The translations under genes and the position numbers were made by a program. A stretch of DNA of 64,000 nt from the NCBI GenBank assembly GCA_964036315.1, contig OZ038498.1, forward strand, positions 9,568,861 through 9,632,860. The letters run 5' to 3'. Shown here piece by piece: positions 46,865 to 61,010 of this stretch (its first letter is position 1; each line of letters begins with the position of its first letter). Source of the stretch: Acanthosepion esculentum (Eukaryota; Mollusca; Cephalopoda; Sepiida; Sepiidae). Under the pieces are notes generated by a model that was given only the letters and a program-made list of their open reading frames with translations, did no database searches and had not been told where the DNA came from.

Positions 46865-49670
46865 ATATTACCTTCCATTATGTATTTTATCTCTTGTGTT
46901 TCCTTTCATTATGTATTCAATATTTCCTTCCATTATGTATTTTATATCTTGTGTTTCCTTTCATTATGTATTCAATATTTCCTTCCATTATGTATTTTAT
47001 ATCTTGTGTTTCCTTTCATTATGTATTCAATATTTCCTTCCATTATGTATTTTATATCTTGTGTTTCCTTTCATTATGTATTCAATATTTCCTTCCATTA
47101 TGTATTTTATATCTTGTGTTTCCTTTCATTATGTATTCAATATTTCCTTCCATTATGTATTTTATATCTTGTGTTTCCTTTCATTATGTATTCAATATTT
47201 CCTTCCATTATGTATTTTATCTCTTGTGTTTCCTTTCATTATGTATTCAATGTTTCCCTCCATTATATATTTTATCTCTTGTGTTTCCTTCCATTATGTA
47301 TGTTATCTCTTGTGTTTCCTTTCATTATGTATTCAATATTTCCTTCCATTATGTATTTTATCTCTTGTGTTTCCTTTCATTATGTATTCAATGTTTCCCT
47401 CCATTATGTATTTTATCTCTTGTGTTTCCTTCCATTATGTATTTTATGTCTTGTGTTTCCTTTCATTATGTATTCAATATTTCCTTCCATTATGTATTTT
47501 ATATCTTGTGTTTCCTTTCATTATGTATTCAATATTTCCTTCCATTATGTATTTTATATCTTGTGTTTCCTTCCATTATGTATTTTATCTCTTGTGTTTC
47601 CTTTCATTATGTATTCAATATTTCCTTCCATTATGTATTTTATATCATGTGTTTCCTTTCATTATGTATTCAATATTTCCTTCCATTATGTATTTTATAT
47701 CTTGTGTTTCCTTTCATTATGTATTCAATATTTCCTTCCATTATGTATTTTATATCTTGTGTTTCCTTTCATTATGTATTCAATATTTCCTTCCATTATG
47801 TATTTTATATCTTGTGTTTCCTTTCATTATGTATTCAATATTTCCTTCCATTATGTATTTTATATCTTGTGTTTCCTTCCATTATGTATTTTATCTCTTG
47901 TGTTTCCTTTCATTATGTATTCAATATTTCCTTCCATTATGTATTTTATATCTTGTGTTTCCTTTCATTATGTATTCAATATTTCCTTCCATTATGTATT
48001 TTATATCTTGTGTTTCCTTTCATTATGTATTCAATATTTCCTTCCATTATGTATTTTATATCTTGTGTTTCCTTTCATTAAGTATTCAATATTTCCTTCC
48101 ATTATGTATTTTATCTCTTGTGTTTCCTTTCATTATGTATTCAATGTTTCCCTCCATTATATATTTTATGTCTTGTGTTTCCTTCCATTATGTATTTTAT
48201 CTCTTGTGTTTCCTTTCATTATGTATTCAATATTTCCTTCCATTATGTATTTTATATCTTGTGTTTCCTTTCATTATGTATTCAATATTTCCTTCCATTA
48301 TGTATTTTATATCTTGTGTTTCCTTTCATTATGTATTCAATATTTCCTTCCATTATGTATTTTATATCTTGTGTTTCCTTTCATTATGTATTCAATATTT
48401 CCTTCCATTATGTATTTTATATCTTGTGTTTCCTTTCATTATGTATTCAATATTTCCTTCCATTATGTATTTTGTATCTTGTGTTTCCTTCCATTATGTA
48501 TTTTATCTCTTGTGTTTCCTTTCATTATGTATTCAATATTTCCTTCCATTATGTATTTTATATCTTGTGTTTCCTTTCATTATGTATTCAATATTTCCTT
48601 CCATTATGTATTTTATATCTTGTGTTTCCTTTCATTATGTATTCAATATTTCCTTCCATTATGTATTTTATATCTTGTGTTTCCTTTCATTATGTATTCA
48701 ATATTTCCTTCCATTATGTATTTTATCTCTTGTGTTTCCTTTCATTATGTATTCAATATTTCCTTCCATTATGTATTTTATATCTTGTGTTTCCTTTCAT
48801 TATGTATTCAATATTTCCTTCCATTATGTATTTTATCTCTTGTGTTTCCTTTCATTATGTATTCAATGTTTCCCTCCATTATATATTTTATCTCTTGTGT
48901 TTCCTTCCATTATGTATTTTATGTCTTGTGTTTCCTTTCATTATGTATTCAATATTTCCTTCCATTATGTATTTTATCTCTTGTGTTTCCTTTCATTATG
49001 TATTCAATATTTCCTTCCATTATGTATTTTATATCTTGTGTTTCCTTTCATTATGTATTCAATATTTCCTTCCATTATGTATTTTACATCTTGTGTTTCC
49101 TTTCATTATGTATTCAATATTTCCTTCCATTATGTATTTTATCTCTTGTGTTTCCTTTCATTATGATTCAATATTTCCTTCCATTATGTATTTTATATCG
49201 TGTGTTTCCTTTCATTAAGTATTCAATATTTCCTTCCATTATGTATTTTATATCTTGTGTTTCCTTTCATTATGTATTCAATATTTCCTTCCATTATGTA
49301 TTTTATCTCTTGTGTTTCCTTTCATTATGTATTCAATATTTCCTTCCATTATGTATTTTATATCTTGTGTTTCCTTTCATTATGTATTCAATATTTCCTT
49401 CCATTATGTATTTTATCTCTTGTGTTTCCTTTCATTATGTATTCAATGTTTCCCTCCATTATATATTTTATCTCTTGTGTTTCCTTCCATTATGTATTTT
49501 ATGTCTTGTGTTTCCTTTCATTATGTATTCAATATTTCCTTCCATTATGTATTTTATCTCTTGTGTTTCCTTTCATTATGTATTCAATATTTCCTTCCAT
49601 TATGTATTTTATATCTTGTGTTTCCTTTCATTATGTATTCAATATTTCCTTCCATTATGTATTTTACATC
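46865..49670 (+). repeat. Satellite higher-order block C, copy 1
   Basis: Marks CAATATTACC (46865), ATATCATGTG (near 47641), TTTTGTATCTTG (near 48470), ATTATGATTCAA (49160) and TTTTACATCTTG (49661) recur 8,066 bp downstream. Confidence 0.87.
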
Positions 49671-52407
49671 TTGTGTTTCCTTTCATTATGTATTCAATAT
49701 TTCCTTCCATTATGTATTTTATCTCTTGTGTTTCCTTTCATTATGTATTCAATATTTCCTTCCATTATGTATTTTATATCTTGTGTTTCCTTTCATTATG
49801 TATTCAATATTTCCTTCCATTATGTATTTTATCTCTTGTGTTTCCTTTCATTATGTATTCAATGTTTCCCTCCATTATGTATTTTATCTCTTGTGTTTCC
49901 TTCCATTATGTATTTTATGTCTTGTGTTTCCTTTCATTATGTATTCAATATTTCCTTCCATTATGTATTTTATATCTTGTGTTTCCTTTCATTATGTATT
50001 CAATATTTCCTTCCATTATGTATTTTATATCTTGTGTTTCCTTCCATTATGTATTTTATCTCTTGTGTTTCCTTTCATTATGTATTCAATATTTCCTTCC
50101 ATTATGTATTTTATATCATGTGTTTCCTTTCATTATGTATTCAATATTTCCTTCCATTATGTATTTTATATCTTGTGTTTCCTTTCATTATGTATTCAAT
50201 ATTTCCTTCCATTATGTATTTTATATCTTGTGTTTCCTTTCATTATGTATTCAATATTTCCTTCCATTATGTATTTTATATCTTGTGTTTCCTTTCATTA
50301 TGTATTCAATATTTCCTTCCATTATGTATTTTATATCTTGTGTTTCCTTCCATTATGCATTTTATCTCTTGTGTTTCCTTTCATTTTGTATTCAATATTT
50401 CCTTCCATTATGTATTTTATATCTTGTGTTTCCTTTCATTATGTATTCAATATTTCCTTCCATTATGTATTTTATATCTTGTGTTTCCTTTCATTATGTA
50501 TTCAATATTTCCTTCCATTATGTATTTTATATCTTGTGTTTCCTTTCATTAAGTATTCAATATTTCCTTCCATTATGTATTTTATCTCTTGTGTTTCCTT
50601 TCATTATGTATTCAATATTTCCTTCCATTATGTATTTTATATCTTGTGTTTCCTTTCATTATGTATTCAATATTTCCTTCCATTATGTATTTTATCTCTT
50701 GTGTTTCCTTTCATTATGTATTCAATATTTCCTTCCATTATGTATTTTATCTCTTGTGTTTCCTTTCATTATGTATTCAATATTTCCTTCCATTATGTAT
50801 TTTATATCTTGTGTTTCCTTTCGTTATGTATTCAATATTTCCTTCCATTATGTATTTTATCTCTTGTGTTTCCTTTCATTATGTATTCAATGTTTCCCTC
50901 CATTATGTATTTTATCTCTTGTGTTTCCTTCCATTATGTATTTTATGTCTTGTGTTTCCTTTCATTATGTATTCAATATTTCCTTCCATTATGTATTTTA
51001 TATCTTGTGTTTCCTTTCATTATGTATTCAATATTTCCTTCCATTATGTATTTTATATCTTGTGTTTCCTTCCATTATGCATTTTATCTCTTGTGTTTCC
51101 TTTCATTATGTATTCAATATTTCCTTCCATTATGTATTTTATATCTTGTGTTTCCTTTCATTATGTATTCAATATTTCCTTCCATTATTTATTTTATATC
51201 TTGTGTTTCCTTTCATTATGTATTCAATATTTCCTTCCATTATGTATTTTATATCTTGTGTTTCCTTTCATTAAGTATTCAATATTTCCTTCCATTATGT
51301 ATTTTATCTCTTGTGTTTCCTTTCATTATGTATTCAATATTTCCTTCCATTATGTATTTTATATCTTGTGTTTCCTTTCATTATGTATTCAATATTTCCT
51401 TCCATTATGTATTTTATCTCTTGTGTTTCCTTTCATTATGTATTCAATATTTCCTTCCATTATGTATTTTATCTCTTGTGTTTCCTTTCATTATGTATTC
51501 AATATTTCCTTCCATTATGTATTTTATATCTTGTGTTTCCTTTCATTATGTATTCAATATTTCCTTCCATTATGTATTTTATCTCTTGTGTTTCCTTTCA
51601 TTATGTATTCAATGTTTCCCTCCATTATGTATTTTATCTCTTGTGTTTCCTTCCATTATGTATTTTATGTCTTGTGTTTCCTTTCATTATGTATTCAATA
51701 TTTCCTTCCATTATGTATTTTATATCTTGTGTTTCCTTTCATTATGTATTCAATATTTCCTTCCATTATGTATTTTATATCTTGTGTTTCCTTCCATTAT
51801 GTATTTTATCTCTTGTGTTTCCTTTCATTATGTATTCAATATTTCCTTCCATTATGTATTTTATATCATGTGTTTCCTTTCATTATGTATTCAATATTTC
51901 CTTCCATTATGTATTTTATATCTTGTGTTTCCTTTCATTATGTATTCAATATTTCCTTCCATTATGTATTTTATATCTTGTGTTTCCTTTCATTATGTAT
52001 TCAATATTTCCTTCCATTATGTATTTTATATCTTGTGTTTCCTTTCATTATGTATTCAATATTTCCTTCCATTATGTATTTTATATCTTGTGTTTCCTTT
52101 CATTATGTATTCAATATTTCCTTCCATTATGTATTTTGTATCTTGTGTTTCCTTCCATTATGTATTTTATCTCTTGTGTTTCCTTTCATTATGTATTCAA
52201 TATTTCCTTCCATTATGTATTTTATATCTTGTGTTTCCTTTCATTATGTATTCAATATTTCCTTCCATTATGTATTTTATATCTTGTGTTTCCTTTCATT
52301 ATGTATTCAATATTTCCTTCCATTATGTATTTTATATCTTGTGTTTCCTTTCATTATGTATTCAATATTTCCTTCCATTATGTATTTTATCTCTTGTGTT
52401 TCCTTTC

Positions 52408-53972
52408 ATTATGATTCAATATTTCCTTCCATTATGTATTTTATATCGTGTGTTTCCTTTCATTAAGTATTCAATATTTCCTTCCATTATGTATTTTATA
52501 TCTTGTGTTTCCTTTCATTATGTATTCAATATTTCCTTCCATTATGTATTTTATCTCTTGTGTTTCCTTTCATTATGTATTCAATATTTCCTTCCATTAT
52601 GTATTTTATATCTTGTGTTTCCTTTCATTATGTATTCAATATTTCCTTCCATTATGTATTTTATCTCTTGTGTTTCCTTTCATTATGTATTCAATGTTTC
52701 CCTCCATTATATATTTTATCTCTTGTGTTTCCTTCCATTATGTATTTTATGTCTTGTGTTTCCTTTCATTATGTATTCAATATTTCCTTCCATTATGTAT
52801 TTTATCTCTTGTGTTTCCTTTCATTATGTATTCAATATTTCCTTCCATTATGTATTTTATATCTTGTGTTTCCTTTCATTATGTATTCAATATTTCCTTC
52901 CATTATGTATTTTACATCTCGTGTTTCCTTTCATTATGTATTCAATATTTCCTTCCATTATGTATTTTATCTCTTGTGTTTCCTTTCATTATGTATTCAA
53001 TATTTCCTTCCATTATGTATTTTATCTCTTGTGTTTCCTTTCATTATGTATTCAATATTTCCTTCCATTATGTATTTTATATCTTGTGTTTCCTTTCATT
53101 ATGTATTCAATATTTCCTTCCATTATGTATTTTATCTCTTGTGTTTCCTTTCATTATGTATTCAATATTTCCTTCCATTATGTATTTTATCTCTTGTGTT
53201 TCCTTTCATTATGTATTCAATATTTCCTTCCATTATGTATTTTATATCTTGTGTTTCCTTTCATTATGTATTCAATATTTCCTTCCATTATGTATTTTAT
53301 CTCTTGTGTTTCCTTTCATTATGTATTCAATGTTTCCCTCCATTATATATTTTATCTCTTGTGTTTCATTCCATTATGTATTTTATCTCTTGTGTTTCCT
53401 TTCATTATGTATTCAATATTTCCTTCCATTATGTATTTTATCTCTTGTGTTTCCTTTCATTATGTATTCAATATTTCCTTCCATTATGTATTTTATCTCT
53501 TGTCTTTCCTTTCATTATGTATTCAATATTTCCTTCCATTATGTATTTTATCTCTTGTGTTTCCTTTCATTATGTATTCAATATTTCCTTCCATTATGTA
53601 TTTTATATCTTGTGTTTCCTTTCATTATGTATTCAATATTTCCTTCCATTATGTATTTTATCTCTTGTGTCTCCTTTCATTATGTATTCAATATTTCCTT
53701 CCATTATGTATTTTATATCTTGTGTTTCCTTTCATTATGTATTCAATATTTCCTTCCATTATGTATTTTATCTCTTGTGTTTCCTTTCATTATGTATTAA
53801 ATATTTCCTTCCATTATGTATTTTATATCTTGTGTTTCCTTTCATTATGTATTCAATATTTCCTTCCATTATGTATTTTATCTCTTGTGTTTCCTTTCAT
53901 TATCTATTCAATATTTCCTTCCATTATGTATTTTATATCTTGTGTTTCCTTTCATTATGTATTCAAAATTTC
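52408..53972 (+). repeat. Satellite higher-order block A, copy 2
   Basis: Same five marks as block A copy 1, shifted by 17,007 bp with no net length change. Private differences (for example TTTTACATCTCGTG at 52909) are shared with copy 3. Confidence 0.88.
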
Positions 53973-54930
53973 CTTCCATTATGTATTTTATCTCTTGTGT
54001 TTCCTTTCATTATGTATTCAATGTTTCCCTCCATTATATATTTTATCTCTTGTGTTTCCTTCCATTATGTATTTTATGTCTTGTGTTTCCTTTCATTATG
54101 TATTCAATATTTCCTTCCATTATGTATTTTATCTCTTGTGTTTCCTTTCATTATGTATTCAATATTTCCTTCCATTATGTATTTTATATCTTGTGTTTCC
54201 TTTCATTATGTATTCAATATTTCCTTCCATTATGTATTTTATCTCTTGTGTTTCCTTTCATTATGTATTCAATATTTCCTTCCATTATGTATTTTATATC
54301 TTGTGTTTCCTTTCATTATGTATTCAATATTTCCTTCCATTATGTATTTTATGTCTTGTCTTTCCTTTCATTATGTATTCAATATTTCCTTCCATTATGT
54401 ATTTTATCTCTTGTGTTTCCTTTCATTATGTATTCAATATTTCCTTTCATTATGTATTTTATATCTTGTGTTTCCTTTCATTATGTATTCAATATTTCCT
54501 TCCATTATGTATTTTATCTCTTGTGTTTCCTTTCATTATGTATTGAATATTTCCTTCCATTATGTATTTTATCTCTTGTGTTTCCTTTCATTATGTATTC
54601 AATATTTCCTTCCATTATGTATTTTATGTCTTGTGTTTCCTTTCATTAATATTCAATATTTCCTTCCATTATGTATTTTATCTCTTGTGTTTCCTTTCAT
54701 TATTTATTCAATATTTCCTTCCATTATGTATTTTATCTCTTGTGTTTCCTTTCATTATGTATTCAATATTTCCTTCCATTATGTATTTTATATCTTGTGT
54801 TTCCTTTCATTATGTATTCAATATTTCCTTCCATTATGTATTTTATATCTTGTGTTTCCTTTCATTATGTATTCAATATTTCCTTCCATTATGTATTTTA
54901 TCTCTTGTGTTTCCTTTCATTATGTATTCA

Positions 54931-57736
54931 ATATTACCTTCCATTATGTATTTTATCTCTTGTGTTTCCTTTCATTATGTATTCAATATTTCCTTCCATT
55001 ATGTATTTTATATCTTGTGTTTCCTTTCATTATGTATTCAATATTTCCTTCCATTATGTATTTTACATCTTGTGTTTCCTTTCATTATGTATTCAATATT
55101 TCCTTCCATTATGTATTTTATATCTTGTGTTTCCTTTCATTATGTATTCAATATTTCCTTCCATTATGTATTTTATATGTTGTGTTTCCTTTCATTATGT
55201 ATTCAATATTTCCTTCCATTATGTATTTTATATCTTGTGTTTCCTTTCATTATGTATTCAATATTTCCTTCCATTATGTATTTTATCTCTTGTGTTTCCT
55301 TTCATTATGTATTCAATGTTTCCCTCCATTATATATTTTATCTCTTGTGTTTCCTTCCATTATGTATGTTATCTCTTGTGTTTCCTTTCATTATGTATTC
55401 AATATTTCCTTCCATTATGTATTTTATCTCTTGTGTTTCCTTTCATTATGTATTCAATGTTTCCCTCCATTATGTATTTTATCTCTTGTGTTTCCTTCCA
55501 TTATGTATTTTATGTCTTGTGTTTCCTTTCATTATGTATTCAATATTTCCTTCCATTATGTATTTTATATCTTGTGTTTCCTTTCATTATGTATTCAATA
55601 TTTCCTTCCATTATGTATTTTATATCTTGTGTTTCCTTCCATTATGTATTTTATCTCTTGTGTTTCCTTTCATTATGTATTCAATATTTCCTTCCATTAT
55701 GTATTTTATATCATGTGTTTCCTTTCATTATGTATTCAATATTTCCTTCCATTATGTATTTTATATCTTGTGTTTCCTTTCATTATGTATTCAATATTTC
55801 CTTCCATTATGTATTTTATATCTTGTGTTTCCTTTCATTATGTATTCAATATTTCCTTCCATTATGTATTTTATATCTTGTGTTTCCTTTCATTATGTAT
55901 TCAATATTTCCTTCCATTATGTATTTTATATCTTGTGTTTCCTTCCATTATGTATTTTATCTCTTGTGTTTCCTTTCATTATGTATTCAATATTTCCTTC
56001 CATTATGTATTTTATATCTTGTGTTTCCTTTCATTATGTATTCAATATTTCCTTCCATTATGTATTTTATATCTTGTGTTTCCTTTCATTATGTATTCAA
56101 TATTTCCTTCCATTATGTATTTTATATCTTGTGTTTCCTTTCATTAAGTATTCAATATTTCCTTCCATTATGTATTTTATCTCTTGTGTTTCCTTTCATT
56201 ATGTATTCAATGTTTCCCTCCATTATATATTTTATGTCTTGTGTTTCCTTCCATTATGTATTTTATCTCTTGTGTTTCCTTTCATTATGTATTCAATATT
56301 TCCTTCCATTATGTATTTTATATCTTGTGTTTCCTTTCATTATGTATTCAATATTTCCTTCCATTATGTATTTTATATCTTGTGTTTCCTTTCATTATGT
56401 ATTCAATATTTCCTTCCATTATGTATTTTATATCTTGTGTTTCCTTTCATTATGTATTCAATATTTCCTTCCATTATGTATTTTATATCTTGTGTTTCCT
56501 TTCATTATGTATTCAATATTTCCTTCCATTATGTATTTTGTATCTTGTGTTTCCTTCCATTATGTATTTTATCTCTTGTGTTTCCTTTCATTATGTATTC
56601 AATATTTCCTTCCATTATGTATTTTATATCTTGTGTTTCCTTTCATTATGTATTCAATATTTCCTTCCATTATGTATTTTATATCTTGTGTTTCCTTTCA
56701 TTATGTATTCAATATTTCCTTCCATTATGTATTTTATATCTTGTGTTTCCTTTCATTATGTATTCAATATTTCCTTCCATTATGTATTTTATCTCTTGTG
56801 TTTCCTTTCATTATGTATTCAATATTTCCTTCCATTATGTATTTTATATCTTGTGTTTCCTTTCATTATGTATTCAATATTTCCTTCCATTATGTATTTT
56901 ATCTCTTGTGTTTCCTTTCATTATGTATTCAATGTTTCCCTCCATTATATATTTTATCTCTTGTGTTTCCTTCCATTATGTATTTTATGTCTTGTGTTTC
57001 CTTTCATTATGTATTCAATATTTCCTTCCATTATGTATTTTATCTCTTGTGTTTCCTTTCATTATGTATTCAATATTTCCTTCCATTATGTATTTTATAT
57101 CTTGTGTTTCCTTTCATTATGTATTCAATATTTCCTTCCATTATGTATTTTACATCTTGTGTTTCCTTTCATTATGTATTCAATATTTCCTTCCATTATG
57201 TATTTTATCTCTTGTGTTTCCTTTCATTATGATTCAATATTTCCTTCCATTATGTATTTTATATCGTGTGTTTCCTTACATTAAGTATTCAATATTTCCT
57301 TCCATTATGTATTTTATATCTTGTGTTTCCTTTCATTATGTATTCAATATTTCCTTCCATTATGTATTTTATCTCTTGTGTTTCCTTTCATTATGTATTC
57401 AATATTTCCTTCCATTATGTATTTTATATCTTGTGTTTCCTTTCATTATGTATTCAATATTTCCTTCCATTATGTATTTTATCTCTTGTGTTTCCTTTCA
57501 TTATGTATTCAATGTTTCCCTCCATTATATATTTTATCTCTTGTGTTTCCTTCCATTATGTATTTTATGTCTTGTGTTTCCTTTCATTATGTATTCAATA
57601 TTTCCTTCCATTATGTATTTTATCTCTTGTGTTTCCTTTCATTATGTATTCAATATTTCCTTCCATTATGTATTTTATATCTTGTGTTTCCTTTCATTAT
57701 GTATTCAATATTTCCTTCCATTATGTATTTTACATC
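54931..57736 (+). repeat. Satellite higher-order block C, copy 2
   Basis: Copy of block C at +8,066 bp. A few private substitutions are visible, for example ATATGTTGTG at 55176. Confidence 0.87.
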
Positions 57737-59445
57737 TTGTGTTTCCTTTCATTATGTATTCAATATTTCCTTCCATTATGTATTTTATCTCTTGTGTTTC
57801 CTTTCATTATGTATTCAATATTTCCTTCCATTATGTATTTTATCTCTTGTGTTTCCTTTCATTATGTATTCAATATTTCCTTCCATTATGTATTTTATAT
57901 CTTGTGTTTCCTTTCATTATGTATTCAATATTTCCTTCCATTATGTATTTTATCTCTTGTGTTTCCTTTCATTATGTATTCAATATTTCCTTCCATTATG
58001 TATTTTATCTCTTGTGTTTCCTTTCATTATGTATTCAATATTTCCTTCCATTATGTATTTTATATCTTGTGTTTCCTTTCATTATGTATTCAATATTTCC
58101 TTCCATTATGTATTTTATCTCTTGTGTTTCCTTTCATTATGTATTCAATGTTTCCCTCCATTATGTATTTTATCTTTTGTGTTTCCTTCCATTATGTATT
58201 TTATGTCTTGTGTTTCCTTTCATTATGTATTCAATATTTCCTTCCATTATGTATTTTATATCTTGTGTTTCCTTTCATTATGTATTCAATATTTCCTTCC
58301 ATTATGTATTTTATATCTTGTGTTTCCTTCCATTATGTATTTTATCTCTTGTGTTTCCTTTCATTATGTATTCAATATTTCCTTCCATTATGTATTTTAT
58401 ATCATGTGTTTCCTTTCATTATGTATTCAATATTTCCTTCCATTATGTATTTTATATCTTGTGTTTCCTTTCATTATGTATTCAATATTTCCTTCCATTA
58501 TGTATTTTATATCTTGTGTTTCCTTTCATTATGTATTCAATATTTCCTTCCATTATGTATTTTATATTTTGTGTTTCCTTTCATTATGTATTCAATATTT
58601 CCTTCCATTATGTATTTTATATCTTGTGTTTCCTTCCATTATGTATTTTATCTCTTGTGTTTCCTTTCATTATGTATTCAATATTTCCTTCCATTATGTA
58701 TTTTATATCTTGTGTTTCCTTTCATTATGTATTCAATATTTCCTTCCATTATGTATTTTATATCTTGTGTTTCCTTTCATTAAGTATTCAATATTTCCTT
58801 CCATTATGTATTTTATCTCTTGTGTTTCCTTTCATTATGTATTCAATGTTTCCCTCCATTATATATTTTATGTCTTGTGTTTCCTTCCATTATGTATTTT
58901 ATCTCTTGTGTTTCCTTTCATTATGTATTCAATATTTCCTTCCATTATGTATTTTATATCTTGTGTTTCCTTTCATTATGTATTCAATATTTCCTTCCAT
59001 TATGTATTTTATATCTTGTGTTTCCTTTCATTATGTATTCAATATTTCCTTCCATTATGTATTTTATATCTTGTGTTTCCTTTCATTATGTATTCAATAT
59101 TTCCTTCCATTATGTATTTTATATCTTGTGTTTCCTTTCATTATGTATTCAATATTTCCTTCCATTATGTATTTTGTATCTTGTGTTTCCTTCCATTATG
59201 TATTTTATCTCTTGTGTTTCCTTTCATTATGTATTCAATATTTCCTTCCATTATGTATTTTATATCTTGTGTTTCCTTTCATTATGTATTCAATATTTCC
59301 TTCCATTATGTATTTTATATCTTGTGTTTCCTTTCATTATGTATTCAATATTTCCTTCCATTATGTATTTTATATCTTGTGTTTCCTTTCATTATGTATT
59401 CAATATTTCCTTCCATTATGTATTTTATCTCTTGTGTTTCCTTTC

Positions 59446-61010
59446 ATTATGATTCAATATTTCCTTCCATTATGTATTTTATATCGTGTGTTTCCTTTCA
59501 TTAAGTATTCAATATTTCCTTCCATTATGTATTTTATATCTTGTGTTTCCTTTCATTATGTATTCAATATTTCCTTCCATTATGTATTTTATCTCTTGTG
59601 TTTCCTTTCATTATGTATTCAATATTTCCTTCCATTATGTATTTTATATCTTGTGTTTCCTTTCATTATGTATTCAATATTTCCTTCCATTATGTATTTT
59701 ATCTCTTGTGTTTCCTTTCATTATGTATTCAATCTTTCCCTCCATTATATATTTTATCTCTTGTGTTTCCTTCCATTATGTATTTTATGTCTTGTGTTTC
59801 CTTTCATTATGTATTCAATATTTCCTTCCATTATGTATTTTATCTCTTGTGTTTCCTTTCATTATGTATTCAATATTTCCTTCCATTATGTATTTTATAT
59901 CTTGTGTTTCCTTTCATTATGTATTCAATATTTCCTTCCATTATGTATTTTACATCTCGTGTTTCCTTTCATTATGTATTCAATATTTCCTTCCATTATG
60001 TATTTTATCTCTTGTGTTTCCTTTCATTATGTATTCAATATTTCCTTCCATTATGTATTTTATCTCTTGTGTTTCCTTTCATTATGTATTCAATATTTCC
60101 TTCCATTATGTATTTTATATCTTGTGTTTCCTTTCATTATGTATTCAATATTTCCTTCCATTATGTATTTTATCTCTTGTGTTTCCTTTCATTATGTATT
60201 CAATATTTCCTTCCATTATGTATTTTATCTCTTGTGTTTCCTTTCATTATGTATTCAATATTTCCTTCCATTATGTATTTTATATCTTGTGTTTCCTTTC
60301 ATTATGTATTCAATATTTCCTTCCATTATGTATTTTATCTCTTGTGTTTCCTTTCATTATGTATTCAATGTTTCCCTCCATTATATATTTTATCTCTTGT
60401 GTTTCATTCCATTATGTATTTTATCTCTTGTGTTTCCTTTCATTATGTATTCAATATTTCCTTCCATTATGTATTTTATCTCTTGTGTTTCCTTTCATTA
60501 TGTATTCAATATTTCCTTCCATTATGTATTTTATCTCTTGTCTTTCCTTTCATTATGTATTCAATATTTCCTTCCATTATGTATTTTATCTCTTGTGTTT
60601 CCTTTCATTATGTATTCAATATTTCCTTCCATTATGTATTTTATATCTTGTGTTTCCTTTCATTATGTATTCAATATTTCCTTCCATTATGTATTTTATC
60701 TCTTGTGTCTCCTTTCATTATGTATTCAATATTTCCTTCCATTATGTATTTTATATCTTGTGTTTCCTTTCATTATGTATTCAATATTTCCTTCCATTAT
60801 GTATTTTATCTCTTGTGTTTCCTTTCATTATGTATTAAATATTTCCTTCCATTATGTATTTTATATCTTGTGTTTCCTTTCATTATGTATTCAATATTTC
60901 CTTCCATTATGTATTTTAACTCTTGTGTTTCCTTTCATTATGTATTCAATATTTCCTTCCATTATGTATTTTATATCTTGTGTTTCCTTTCATTATGTAT
61001 TCAAAATTTC
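59446..61010 (+). repeat. Satellite higher-order block A, copy 3
   Basis: Block A again at +7,038 bp from copy 2. It shares TACATCTCGTG (59951) with copy 2 but not copy 1, so copies 2 and 3 are the closer pair. Confidence 0.88.
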
